From FEB-22 sp003105195 (GTDB lineage Bacteria > Pseudomonadota > Alphaproteobacteria > Rhizobiales > Xanthobacteraceae), in contig JAOSKV010000012.1 in NCBI GenBank assembly GCA_027493405.1, positions 1-64,000 of the forward strand: DNA of 64,000 nt, given 5' to 3'. The notes under the pieces were generated by a model that was not told the origin of the DNA, made no database searches, and saw only the letters and a program-made list of their open reading frames with translations. The translations under genes and the position numbers were made by a program. Positions 1 to 8,659 of the stretch are shown here, piece after piece (within the stretch, counting starts at the first letter, position 1; each line of letters opens with the position of its first letter).

Positions 1-667
1 GCTCCGCCTCGGCGCGTGAAATTGCCTGGCCCGACGCGGACAGATACTTGCCAAAGCAAGTCACCACCCGCGCGGCGTCCAGCCCCTTGAACACCGCGAC
101 CGCATGCGAGAGATCGATGAGGTCGCGGCCTTTGTTCCGCTGCAGAAGCGCGCGGAATTTGGTGGCGAGAATTTCTTCTCGCGTGAAGGTGGCGATATCG
201 GCGCTGCCCGTGAACCAAGGATTTTTCACGGCGTGAGGAATGACGTGCGCACCTTCGTAAGCGGTCCGCTCACGCGTGGCGATCTCGACCTTGACGCGGA
301 TCGGTTGGGGCGCGTTCGCGTCTTCCGCCTTCATGGTGAAAGTGAGCTTTGGTCCGATCAGGCCCAAATCATAGTGACCTCGCCCCATCCACGGCTCCAG
401 CAACTTGCGCAGGGCATCGAGGATCGGGCCCGCCGGGCCCGCGGTCGTGCGGGTCAAGTCAATGTCTTCTGAATAGCGAAGCGGCCTCGAAAAGTGCAGC
501 TTGTTGAGCGCGGTGCCGCCGCGAAAGCGCAATTGCTCGCGCAGGAAAGGATCGTTGAATATCTCGACCAGCGTGCGGGAGAGGATGAGATCCTGCTCAA
601 CCTGCCGATCCTCGGTCCAAGGAGCGTACTTCCCCAGGCGACGATGTTCATTGGTGGGATCATTCAT
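1..667 (-). CDS. AbiEii-type nucleotidyltransferase toxin, 3' part missing at window edge
   Basis: Reading the minus strand from an ATG at 667 gives 222 codons open to the window edge, so the C-terminus lies outside. The protein shows the AbiEii/AbiGii nucleotidyltransferase signature around residues 50-72: FRGGTALNKLHF, then RYSEDIDL, which supplies the GG..T and D-x-D residues of the polymerase beta-like fold. A further conserved stretch, KGRDLIDL, lies near residue 195. AbiEii toxins transfer nucleotides (GTP-dependent in the studied members) and act in abortive phage resistance as the toxin of a type IV pair. The start overlaps the last 8 bases of the upstream antitoxin gene, so the two are translationally coupled. 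Family assignment is firm; activity is inferred. Confidence 0.88.
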   Translation of the reverse strand, partial: MNDPTNEHRRLGKYAPWTEDRQVEQDLILSRTLVEIFNDPFLREQLRFRGGTALNKLHFSRPLRYSEDIDLTRTTAGPAGPILDALRKLLEPWMGRGHYDLGLIGPKLTFTMKAEDANAPQPIRVKVEIATRERTAYEGAHVIPHAVKNPWFTGSADIATFTREEILATKFRALLQRNKGRDLIDLSHAVAVFKGLDAARVVTCFGKYLSASGQAISRAEAE

Positions 668-1478
668 CGAGCTCCGGCAACCGGCGCACGATCACGTTCC
701 AGCGCGAACTGCGCTCCAAGGGCTCCGACGACTTCGCATGGCGGCGGTTGGGCTCCAACTCGATCCAAGGCAGCGGCCGGGACTTCTGCAGATACTCATG
801 CAGAAGGGCTGCACGATCCGGCTGTTTGAGATAGTCGAGCAGGTAGCCGAGGCGTTGGATGCAGGCGCGCTCGAAGGCGGGCGCGAGGGTGGCCAACGGC
901 TCCGGACGGAGTTTGGCGGCGAGGTCCGAGAGCACCGTTGTGATGCTGTCGAGCGTGCCCGTCGCGTGACGGTAGCGCAGCAAATCCAGCGCCGTCAGTT
1001 CGGGCGAGGATATCTTCATGCTACCCGTGTCGGTCTTGTGGGGCACGATGGCGGTGGCGACGCGCTCCATATCCTTGCGATAAAAGAAAGAGATGATCGA
1101 GCGCCCGGCGCGCAGCTTCGGCATGCGCTTATCGGTGACCACTTGAAACTCCATCACCGCCTGGTGCGTGCCGCCGTGAAGCTCAGCCGCCTTGAGCAGG
1201 CCCACGTAATAAGAGTGCCCTTCATGCCGCATCAGCTCGTCGATGTACCAGGACGGCGGCGGTGCCTTCCACGACAGATATTGGGGGGGCACCACCACGT
1301 AGAATCCGTGGCGCGGATTGAGAAGCGTACCACGGCGCTGTAGCCTCGCGGCGGCTTTCAGGAATCCGGACGGAGTGATGCCAAGAGCGGCGATGGCCTC
1401 GTCGCGAGCAAAAGACACCTGGCCGGCTGAAAGCAGCTCGGTCATGTAAGAAGAGAGGGTCAGGCGTCCGTCTATCAT
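660..1478 (-). CDS. AbiEi-family antitoxin / transcriptional regulator
   Basis: A 272-residue protein with an N-terminal winged-helix region (residues about 10-60, with GITPSGFLKAAARLQRRG as the likely recognition part). It is followed by the AbiEi C-terminal domain, including PPQYLSWKAPPPSWYIDELM and the ELTALDLLRYRHATG segment typical of the family. AbiEi represses its own promoter by binding inverted repeats and neutralises AbiEii. Its stop overlaps the toxin start, as expected for an abiE operon transcribed leftward. The start at 1478 sits just inside a short AT-rich segment that contains an 11-bp palindrome. The low local GC against a very GC-rich surround suggests the pair was acquired horizontally. 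Confidence 0.88.
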   Translation of the reverse strand: MIDGRLTLSSYMTELLSAGQVSFARDEAIAALGITPSGFLKAAARLQRRGTLLNPRHGFYVVVPPQYLSWKAPPPSWYIDELMRHEGHSYYVGLLKAAELHGGTHQAVMEFQVVTDKRMPKLRAGRSIISFFYRKDMERVATAIVPHKTDTGSMKISSPELTALDLLRYRHATGTLDSITTVLSDLAAKLRPEPLATLAPAFERACIQRLGYLLDYLKQPDRAALLHEYLQKSRPLPWIELEPNRRHAKSSEPLERSSRWNVIVRRLPELDE

Positions 1479-1493
1479 CGTGTAAAAATATAA

Positions 1494-1504
1494 CCCATTA
1501 TGGG
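1494..1504. promoter_or_regulatory. Candidate AbiEi operator palindrome
   Basis: CCCAT-T-ATGGG is a perfect 5-bp inverted repeat about 15 bases upstream of the abiEi start, inside an AT-rich stretch that is the only plausible promoter for the pair. AbiEi antitoxins are known to bind inverted repeats at this position. The assignment here rests on position and symmetry only. Confidence 0.4.
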
Positions 1505-1840
1505 CGAATTTTCAACATGAAGATATGGCGAAAAAAATGCCGAAACGGGTCGTTTTCTAACACGATACTACAGTAACTCTTGCGGGCCCACAGCGCATCA
1601 GGCGCTTGACCACCTGAGGGGACACGCCTGTCGCTCAGCATGGTCTGAGACCATTCTTTGGACCGCCGGTCCGAGCATGCTGTATGGCGGCAGTTCCGCG
1701 ATCGCTCGGCACGAGTTCGGCATGAGCTTCGAGCTGGACTCTTGGATCTCGTCGTGGATGTCGTCGGGCCGCCACGGGCCGAGGATAGTCTTTGACATGG
1801 CGCAAGGACGCGCCGATCACGCCATGGCCTCTGCTCCAAC
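1505..1840. other. Intergenic stretch between abiE pair and phaC
   Basis: These 336 bases separate two divergent genes. The left end is AT-rich and probably carries the abiE promoter. A minus-strand open frame of 66 codons at 1598-1798 exists, but it has no recognisable motif and no clear ribosome binding site, so it is not called as a gene. No RNA gene, repeat or terminator with a T-run is seen. Confidence 0.4.
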
Positions 1841-3667
1841 ATGCTGACCCTGGTACGACCCGCCCCGTCAGAAGACCCGCCCGATTCCGCCCGGGAAGCG
1901 CCGGCGGCCCGCCGCGACCCAGAGGCCGGCTGCGCGCCGCCCGCGCGCGACGCACACTTGCCCTCCTTCGAGACCCTGGATCGCGTCGGCGCCGCCATCA
2001 CGGCCCGCTTCACCCAGGGCATCTCGCCCTACGCGCAGTTCGCGGCCGGGTTCGACTGGGCCGCGCATCTCGCCGGGGCTCCCGGCCGCATGACCGAGCT
2101 CTGGCTCGAGGCCGTGACCGCGCAGGCACGGCTCGCCCGCTTCGCCGCGCAGCATCCCGGCGACGGCGCCGCGCCTCCGTTTGCGCCGGCCGAAGGCGAC
2201 CGGCGCTTCGCCGATCCGGCCTGGGCGAAGATGCCCTACCTGATGTGGCAGCAGGCCTTCCTCGCCCAGGAGGCCTGGTGGCAGAGCGCGACCCGCGAGG
2301 TGCGCGGCATGAAGCACAAGAATGCCGCGCGCGTCGGCTTCATGGCGCGGCAGATGCTGGACCTGGCGTCGCCCGCCAACCTGCCGTGGCTCAACCCGGT
2401 GGTGGTCGAGCGGACCATCCAGGAGGCCGGCGCCAACCTGGTGCGCGGCGCCGGCAACGCCCTGCAGGACGCGCTGCGGGCGCTCGCCATGGAGCCGGCG
2501 CCGGTGAACGGCCTGCGCGTCGGCGAGACGCTCGCCGTCACGCCCGGCGAGGTGATCTATCGCAACGAGCTGATGGAGCTCATCCAGTACCGGCCGACGA
2601 CCCCGGATGTGCACGCCGAGCCGATCCTGATCGTGCCGGCCTGGATCATGAAGTACTACGTGCTCGACCTGCGCCCCGAGAACTCGCTGGTGCGCCACCT
2701 CGTGGGGCAGGGCTTCACGGTGTTCATGATCTCCTGGCGCAACCCGACCGCCGCCGACCGCGACCTCGCCTTCGACAGCTATCGCACGCGCGGCGTGATG
2801 GCCGCCCTCGACGCCGTCAATGCGGTGCTGCCGGAGCGCAAGGTGCACGCCTGCGGCTATTGCCTCGGTGGCACCCTGCTCGCGATCGCGGCCGCCACGA
2901 TGGCGCGCGAGCAGGACGACCGCCTCGCCTCGATGACGCTGCTCGCCGCCCAGACCGACTTCAGCGAGGCCGGCGAGCTGATGCTGTTCGTCGACGAGAG
3001 CCAGATCGCCTTCCTCGAGGACATGATGTGGGACCAGGGCGTCCTCGACACCCGGCAGATGGCGGGCGCCTTCAAGATGCTGCGCTCCAACGAGCTGGTC
3101 TGGTCGCGCATGATGCGCGAGTACCTGCTCGGCGAGCGCGACGCCGCGACCGACCTCACGACCTGGAATGCCGACCAGACCCGCATGCCCTATCGCATGC
3201 ACTCGCAGTATCTGCGCGCCCTGTTCCTCGAGAACCGCTTGACCGCCGGCCGCTACGCCGTCGAGGGCAAGGTGATCGCGCTCAAGGACATCCGTGCGCC
3301 GATGTTCGCGGTCGGCACCGAGTCCGACCACATCGCGCCCTGGACCTCGGTCTACAAGCTCCATTTGTTCACCGACGGCGAGCTCACCTTCGTGCTCACC
3401 AAGGGCGGGCACAATGCCGGCATCGTCTCCGAGCCCGGCCATCGCGGCCGCCACCACCACGTGGCGACCCGCGCGCCCGGCGACCGCTACGTCGATTCCG
3501 CCGCCTGGCGCGCCGCCGCCGCGCGTGTCGAGGGTTCGTGGTGGCCGAGCTGGGCGGACTGGCTCGCGCGCCACGGCACCGCCGAGCGCGTTGCGCCGCC
3601 CGCCATGGGTGCGCCCAACTACCCGCCGCTCTGCCCGGCGCCCGGCAGCTACGTGCTGCAGCGGTGA
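1841..3667 (+). CDS. phaC: Class I poly(3-hydroxyalkanoate) synthase
   Basis: This 608-residue enzyme polymerises (R)-3-hydroxyacyl-CoA into PHA storage granules. The length is that of class I synthases, and the N-terminal domain is followed by an alpha/beta-hydrolase core. The nucleophile box is GYCLGG with Cys341. The catalytic Asp496 lies in ESDHIAPW and the catalytic His524 in KGGHNAG. The stretch TWNADQTRMPYRMHSQYL, near residues 441-458, is a family hallmark. The first 40 residues are low-complexity and alanine/proline-rich, so the true start could be slightly downstream. No phaA, phaB, phaR or phasin gene lies nearby, so it stands alone here, as phaC often does in rhizobia. Confidence 0.95.
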   Translation: MLTLVRPAPSEDPPDSAREAPAARRDPEAGCAPPARDAHLPSFETLDRVGAAITARFTQGISPYAQFAAGFDWAAHLAGAPGRMTELWLEAVTAQARLARFAAQHPGDGAAPPFAPAEGDRRFADPAWAKMPYLMWQQAFLAQEAWWQSATREVRGMKHKNAARVGFMARQMLDLASPANLPWLNPVVVERTIQEAGANLVRGAGNALQDALRALAMEPAPVNGLRVGETLAVTPGEVIYRNELMELIQYRPTTPDVHAEPILIVPAWIMKYYVLDLRPENSLVRHLVGQGFTVFMISWRNPTAADRDLAFDSYRTRGVMAALDAVNAVLPERKVHACGYCLGGTLLAIAAATMAREQDDRLASMTLLAAQTDFSEAGELMLFVDESQIAFLEDMMWDQGVLDTRQMAGAFKMLRSNELVWSRMMREYLLGERDAATDLTTWNADQTRMPYRMHSQYLRALFLENRLTAGRYAVEGKVIALKDIRAPMFAVGTESDHIAPWTSVYKLHLFTDGELTFVLTKGGHNAGIVSEPGHRGRHHHVATRAPGDRYVDSAAWRAAAARVEGSWWPSWADWLARHGTAERVAPPAMGAPNYPPLCPAPGSYVLQR

Positions 3668-3725
3668 CGCCGGAGCCCTGACGAGACCATAAGGCGCCGG
3701 GCCCCGATCTTGACACCGTCGCGCC

Positions 3726-3780
3726 TTGGCGCATGTTCCGGCGAAGTGGACGCGGTTTCGCCGACGAGAACATGCGCCAA
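3726..3780. repeat. Rhizobial-type intergenic palindromic element
   Basis: Outer arms TTGGCGCATGTTC and GAACATGCGCCAA are a perfect 13-bp inverted repeat. They enclose a second inverted pair, CGGCGAA and TTCGCCG. This two-stem design resembles the short palindromic elements scattered between genes in Hyphomicrobiales. It follows phaC by about 60 bases and could also end its transcript. Confidence 0.65.
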
Positions 3781-3880
3781 GCCGGGCTCTACAGCCATTT
3801 CCGATCGCGGGTCGGACAGGGCCGGTTCAACTCGACCGGAAATGGCCGGAGTCGGGGGTGCGCTGTGGATGAGGGGCTGA

Positions 3881-4187
3881 ATGACCGTCCTGCTCGCTTT
3901 CGCGACCGTCCTTACGGCGACCATCCTCTGGCATGAGCCGGCCGCCGCCGACGATCGGGCGTGCCTGAGCCAGGACCAGCGCCGCGCCGCCATCCAGGGC
4001 CGCAAGGCGGTTTCCGCTCGGCCGCGCGATCCGCGCCGCCAAGGCCCGCCAGGCGGGCGACGTGCTCGATGCCCGCCTCTGCCGCCAGGACAAGCGCCTC
4101 GTCTACGTGCTGACAGTGCTGGCGCGGGATGGCAAAGTCGTGCATCTGCGGGTCGATGCCGGAAGCGGCGCCTTCATCGAGAACTAG
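3881..4187 (+). CDS. FeuN-like / PepSY-type small periplasmic protein (one-base frameshift)
   Basis: The frame opens at 3881 with a signal-peptide-like start (TVLLAFATVLTATILWHEPAAA) and reads through DDRACLSQDQRRAAIQGRKA. One base too many near 4015 then breaks it. The next frame continues as GRAIRAAKARQAGDVLDARL and ends with KVVHLRVDAGSGAFIEN at a TAG at 4185-4187. Joined, it is a secreted protein of about 100 residues with a PepSY-like fold pattern. It sits immediately upstream of a PhoPQ-like pair. In Sinorhizobium that position holds feuN, a small periplasmic inhibitor of the sensor kinase FeuQ. The frameshift is most likely a sequencing error, because both halves are well conserved in character. 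Confidence 0.6.
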
Positions 4188-4245
4188 CGCATGATCGCGA
4201 GATCGTGCGCGGGCGAGAGCTCCAGTCGCAAGGGGGGAATGGAAC

Positions 4246-4917
4246 GTGCGGCTCCTCGTGGTCGAGGACGATCCCGACCTGAATCGGCAGCTCGCCTCCG
4301 CGCTCGCGGACGCGGGCTACGTGGTCGACCGCGCCTTCGACGGCGAGGAGGGGCACTATCTCGGCGAGACCGAGCCCTACGACGCGGTGATCCTCGACAT
4401 CGGCCTGCCCAAGATGGACGGTCTCTCGGTGCTGGAATCCTGGCGCCGCGCCGGCCGCGCCATGCCGGTGCTGATCCTCACGGCGCGCGACCGCTGGAGC
4501 GACAAGGTGCAGGGCTTCGACGCCGGCGCCGACGACTACGTGCCGAAGCCCTTCCACCTCGAGGAGGTGCTGGCGCGGGTGCGGGCGCTGCTGCGCCGCT
4601 CCGCCGGCCACGCCAAGAGCGAGTTCAACTGCGGTCCGGTGCGCCTCGACACCCGCACCGGCCGCGTCAGCGTCGACGGCAGCCCCGTGCGTCTCACCTC
4701 GCACGAATACCGCCTGCTGTCCTACCTGATGCACCATGCGGGCCGCGTGGTCTCCCGCACCGAGCTGGTCGAGCACCTCTACGACCAGGACTTCGACCGC
4801 GACTCCAACACCATCGAGGTCTTCGTCGGCCGCATCCGCAAGAAGCTCGGCGTCGACATCATCCAGACCGTGCGGGGTCTCGGCTACCTGCTCCAGCCAC
4901 CGGCCGATGCGCGCTAA
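4246..4917 (+). CDS. feuP: OmpR-family response regulator, FeuP/PhoP-like
   Basis: A 223-residue response regulator with an N-terminal receiver domain: acidic pocket E7-D8-D9, phospho-acceptor Asp51 in ILDIGLP, and Lys101 in VPKPF. The C-terminal winged helix (about residues 125-220) shows the typical ending RKKLGVDIIQTVRGLGY. The start is GTG at 4246, chosen because of the AGGGGGGAA ribosome site just upstream. It lies between a FeuN-like gene and a PhoQ-like kinase whose ATG overlaps its last 11 bases, so the pair is co-translated. In rhizobia FeuP controls envelope and export functions. That role is inferred from gene order and similarity to PhoP. Confidence 0.85.
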   Translation: MRLLVVEDDPDLNRQLASALADAGYVVDRAFDGEEGHYLGETEPYDAVILDIGLPKMDGLSVLESWRRAGRAMPVLILTARDRWSDKVQGFDAGADDYVPKPFHLEEVLARVRALLRRSAGHAKSEFNCGPVRLDTRTGRVSVDGSPVRLTSHEYRLLSYLMHHAGRVVSRTELVEHLYDQDFDRDSNTIEVFVGRIRKKLGVDIIQTVRGLGYLLQPPADAR

Positions 4918-6278
4918 CTCGCTTGCGTCGCGCCTCTTCCTCTCGGCGACCGGCTGGACCGTCGCGATCCTGCTGATCACCGGGCTGGTGCTCTCCTCGG
5001 TCTATCGCGGCCTGGTCGAGCGCAATTTCGATCGCCGCCTCGGCTTCTATCTCAAGACCCTGGTGGCCGACCTCGCCACGCCCGAGGACAATGTCGACCG
5101 GTTTCCGCAGACCCTGGGCGAGCCCCCTGTTCGAGCTGCCGCTCTCGGGCTGGTACTGGCAGATCAGGTCGCTGAGCTCCGCCAAGCCGGAGCAGCGCGC
5201 CTCGCGCTCGCTCTGGGATGGCCGGCTGCCCAACCTCGAGGCCATGCAGGTCGAGGCGGGCGCCGACGGCACCCGCGTCGCCTATGTGCAGGGACCGGAG
5301 GAGCAGCGCCTGCGGCAGATCGAGCGCACGGTCGACCTCGGCGACGAAGGCCGCTTCCTGGTCGCGGTGGCGGGCGATTCCATCGAGATCGAGGAGGACA
5401 CCCGCGGCTTCGACACCGCGCTCGCCATCACCTTCTTCGTCCTCGCGGTCGTGCTGATCCTCACGACCTGGTTCCAGGTCCGCTTCGGCCTCGCGCCGCT
5501 CAAGCGCATCTCCGAGAGTCTGGCCGCGATCCGCTCGGGTACCGCCGAGCGGCTCGAGGGGCACTTTCCCGAGGAGATCGCGCCGCTCGCGCGCGAGACC
5601 AACGAGCTGATCGATGCCAATCGGCAGATCGTGGAGCGTGCCCGCACCCACGTGGGCAACCTCGCCCATGCGTTGAAGACGCCGCTGTCGGTGGTCATCA
5701 ACGAGGCGAACGCGCGTGGTGGCGATCCGCTCGCCGTGAAGGTCCGCGAGCAGGCCGGGATCATGCGCGACCAGGTCGCCCACCATCTCGAGCGCGCCCG
5801 GATCGCCGCGCATGCGAGCGTGGTCGCGACCCTGACCGAGGTGCGGCCCGTGATCGTCGCGCTCGCCCGCACCATGGAGAAGATCCACCACGACCGCGGC
5901 ATTGCGATCGAGGTGGAGGCCGCGGACGCCAGTTTCCGCGGCGAGCGCCAGGATCTCGAGGAGATGGTCGGCAACCTGGTCGACAACGCCTGCAAGTGGG
6001 CGCAGTCGCGCGTCGCCATCGAGGGGATCCTGGAGCGCGCCGGCGGTTCCGGCAGCCGGATGATCCGGCTCGTCATCGACGACGACGGGCCCGGTCTCTC
6101 GCCGGCGGACCGCGAGCAGGTCGCCCGCCGCGGGCAGCGCCTGGACGAGACCAAGCCCGGCTCGGGCCTCGGGCTCTCGATCGTGGTGGAGCTGGCCGCG
6201 CTCTACGGCGGCCGCCTCGTCCTCGGCACTGCGCCGATCGGCGGCCTGCGCGCCGAGCTGATCCTGCCGGCGGCGTGA
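4907..6278 (+). CDS. feuQ: Sensor histidine kinase, FeuQ/PhoQ-like (one-base frameshift)
   Basis: An inner-membrane kinase paired with the preceding regulator. The N-terminal part, from ATG 4907, holds a first membrane segment (VAILLITGLVLSSVY) and the start of a periplasmic domain. At the C-run 5123-5127 one extra base shifts the frame. The remainder continues with LFELPLSGWYWQIRSLSSA, a second membrane segment (TALAITFFVLAVVLILTTW), a HAMP linker, the H-box NLAHALKTPLSVV and an ATPase domain ending GSGLGLSIVVELAALYGG. Total length of 1372 bases equals one extra base. The kinase would sense an envelope signal under control of the FeuN-like protein. The break is probably a sequencing error. 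Confidence 0.8.
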
Positions 6279-6395
6279 CGATGCCGCTCCGCCCGCGCGG
6301 TGCGCGGGCGCCAACAACCCGATATTTGCCCCATTTGTCCGACGGAAGTATGAAGATCGGGGTGGCGGTGGCATTTCAGCCTCACGGAGTCGGAC

Positions 6396-6878
6396 ATGTC
6401 GGGATCGCGGTTTCTTGCTCTGGCGCTCGCGGGCGCGACTCTGACGGCCTGCGCGGGTGATCCCAACATGGGGCCTCGCCAGCAGACCGGAGCGGGCCTC
6501 GGCGCCCTCACGGGCGCGATCGTCGGCGCCTCGGTCGCGGGCGGAGGGGCGGGCGGCCGCGTGGCCGGCGCCATCATCGGCGCCGCGGCCGGCGGCATCC
6601 TGGGCGGCGCCATCGGCGCCTCGCTGGACGAGCAGGAACGTCAGCGGGCCTATGCGGCCGAGATGCAGGCCCTGGAATACGGCCAGCCCGGCGCGCCGGT
6701 CGGCTGGCGCGGGGAGCGGGCCGGCTACTATGGCAGCGTCGTGCCGGGCCCCTATTACGTGGCCGAAGGGCGGCGCTGCCGCGAATACACCCACACGATC
6801 TATGTCGGCGGCCGTCCCCAGTCGGCGCGCGGGGTGGCATGCCGCAATCCGGACGGATCCTGGACGCCGGTGAGCTGA
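6396..6878 (+). CDS. Glycine-zipper outer-membrane lipoprotein (17 kDa surface antigen type)
   Basis: A 160-residue protein with a lipoprotein signal peptide (LALALAGATLTAC, lipid-accepting Cys19) and a glycine-zipper segment from about residue 34 to 74 (GALTGAIVGASV, GAIIGAAAGGILGGAIGAS). The C-terminal domain ends GVACRNPDGSWTPV, as in RT0821/Lpp0805 surface antigens of alphaproteobacteria. The ribosome site GGAG lies six bases before the ATG. It is likely anchored in the outer membrane; the specific role is unknown. It stands alone between the kinase gene and the next unidentified gene. Confidence 0.75.
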   Translation: MSGSRFLALALAGATLTACAGDPNMGPRQQTGAGLGALTGAIVGASVAGGGAGGRVAGAIIGAAAGGILGGAIGASLDEQERQRAYAAEMQALEYGQPGAPVGWRGERAGYYGSVVPGPYYVAEGRRCREYTHTIYVGGRPQSARGVACRNPDGSWTPVS

Positions 6879-7028
6879 GTTCTGTCGAAATCCGCGGAAT
6901 GGCTCCCCACCCGGCCCGGTTTCGGCCCGGAGCAGGGGCCTGCGGCGCGTGACCGGCGCGTCGAAACGAGAAATTAAGCCCCCCGGCGTTATCAGCGGTC
7001 AGGACATCATCCATGGGGCCAACGGGGC

Positions 7029-8450
7029 ATGGCCGGGGACGGACAGCCCATCGAACGATTGCGCGCCTATCTCCGGGAGCTGAAGCCGGAGGTGCGGGCT
7101 CTGCTCACCGCGGAGCTCGAACGCGCCATGCTGCGCGGCGACGACATGCCGGGCGCCGAGATGATCCTGTCCGAGCTGCGCGCCGACTTGCGCGAGACCG
7201 GCGCCGCGGGGCCGCGGGCCGACAGCCCGCAGCGCCTGTTCTTCGCGCCGCTCGATCCCTTCCTGGTCGACGACAGCCCCGACCGCAAGCACAAGGGCCG
7301 CATCGCCCGGACCTGCCTGGATCCGATCTGGGAGTGGCTGTGCCGCGACCTCGTGCCCGTCGAGGTGAAGACCTTCACGGAACAGGCCAAGCGCCACCTC
7401 TCCCTCAACCAGACCAAGATGGCCGAGCACCTCACCCGCGCGTTCCAGGATCGCGTGGTGGTGCGGCTCGAGGAGGCGCTCACCGACGCCGCCAACAACG
7501 ACAAGTCGCGCCGCCGCCTCCTCGGACAGGTGCGCACGCCGCACGCGCTCGACGATCTGCGCGAGATCTACGCCATTCTCAAGGGCCGTGACGCCCTCGC
7601 GGTGATCGCCTCGCGGCTGCCGCCGCAGATCGCGAACCTCGCCGACGAACAGCTCGACGCCGTGAAGGCGCTGCTCGAATCCCCGGTGGCGCGCCACCGC
7701 GACGTCTACGTCTATGCCCTCGTGCTGGTGATGAGCCGGCTGGCGGCGCCCTGGCAGCTGGTCCGCCTCGCGATCAAGGCCGCCGACAGCGACGTGGTCT
7801 CCAAGATCGCCGCCACCCCCTATGCGGTCGCCGTCGACATGGTGCTGACCGACGTCGACCGCCTGATGTCGCTGCTGCGCGCCGAGGTGAAGCGCGGCGG
7901 CACCGGCATCCCGCCTCTGCTCAAGGACATCCACGATTCCGCGCGCACGCTGCGCACCGAGATGGACCTCTCGGGCGACTCCCCCTGGGCGCGACAGCTG
8001 GCGGCGGTGCGCAGCGAGGTCTCCGAGCTGCTGCGCTCCGCGATCGAGACGGTCCCGGGTCGCGTGCGCCGCCTGCTGCGGGTGCGCCCCGTGAAGGAGA
8101 TCGCCCCCAACAGCAAGCTCGATCCGAACGACGTGGCGGACACCGAGGCCGCGATCGAGCTGGTGAGCGAGTGTCGCAAGTATGCGAGCGAGCTTGCGCT
8201 GAGCGAGGTGACGATGCGCACCTTCTCGGACCTGCAGAACTTCCTCGACACCGGCACGACCCCGCTGCTCGACGGGTTGCGCAGTGCCGGGGCGGCGGAC
8301 CGTCAGTTCCGCCAGTCCCAGATCGAGGCCGCGGCGCGCTTCTGCGCCAAGGTGTTCGGCGCCGAATATGCAGCCCTGATCTCCAAGGCCGCCGAGGTCG
8401 CCGCCAAGGGCGAGCAGAAGCCCAAGGAACCCAAGGCCGCCAAGGCCTGA
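7029..8450 (+). CDS. Conserved cytoplasmic protein of unknown function
   Basis: A 473-residue protein without signal peptide or membrane segments. It is rich in charged residues and predicted helices. Landmarks are PQRLFFAPLDPFLVDD (about 66-81), LDPIWEWLCRDLVP (about 98-111), and a basic, lysine/alanine-rich tail (GEQKPKEPKAAKA). I do not recognise a named domain. The helical repeat-like organisation between residues 150 and 300 resembles HEAT-type scaffolds, but this is only an impression. It is a single gene between the lipoprotein and the cytochrome c maturation operon, with about 150 to 210 bases free on each side, so it is probably transcribed on its own. Confidence 0.75.
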   Translation: MAGDGQPIERLRAYLRELKPEVRALLTAELERAMLRGDDMPGAEMILSELRADLRETGAAGPRADSPQRLFFAPLDPFLVDDSPDRKHKGRIARTCLDPIWEWLCRDLVPVEVKTFTEQAKRHLSLNQTKMAEHLTRAFQDRVVVRLEEALTDAANNDKSRRRLLGQVRTPHALDDLREIYAILKGRDALAVIASRLPPQIANLADEQLDAVKALLESPVARHRDVYVYALVLVMSRLAAPWQLVRLAIKAADSDVVSKIAATPYAVAVDMVLTDVDRLMSLLRAEVKRGGTGIPPLLKDIHDSARTLRTEMDLSGDSPWARQLAAVRSEVSELLRSAIETVPGRVRRLLRVRPVKEIAPNSKLDPNDVADTEAAIELVSECRKYASELALSEVTMRTFSDLQNFLDTGTTPLLDGLRSAGAADRQFRQSQIEAAARFCAKVFGAEYAALISKAAEVAAKGEQKPKEPKAAKA

Positions 8451-8659
8451 TTCCGCGCCGGGCGCAGACCCCTCATGGTCTCGGTGGCTTGCCCGGTCCG
8501 GCTGCCCCTCGGGGAGGTCGGCTGCGTTGATCTTCCTCATTGCCGGCACGGGTCCGGCATGATGTAAGACCGCCCGGCGCTCCGGTCCGGACTCGGATGG
8601 TCCGCGGCGCGCCACGGATTGCGCGCCGGGACGGCACGGGATTTGAGTAAAATAGCACC

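Noticed and set aside
1598..1798. Minus-strand 66-codon frame between abiEi and phaC
   Set aside because: Reasonable amino acid composition but no ribosome site, motif or conserved neighbour. Not enough to call a gene.
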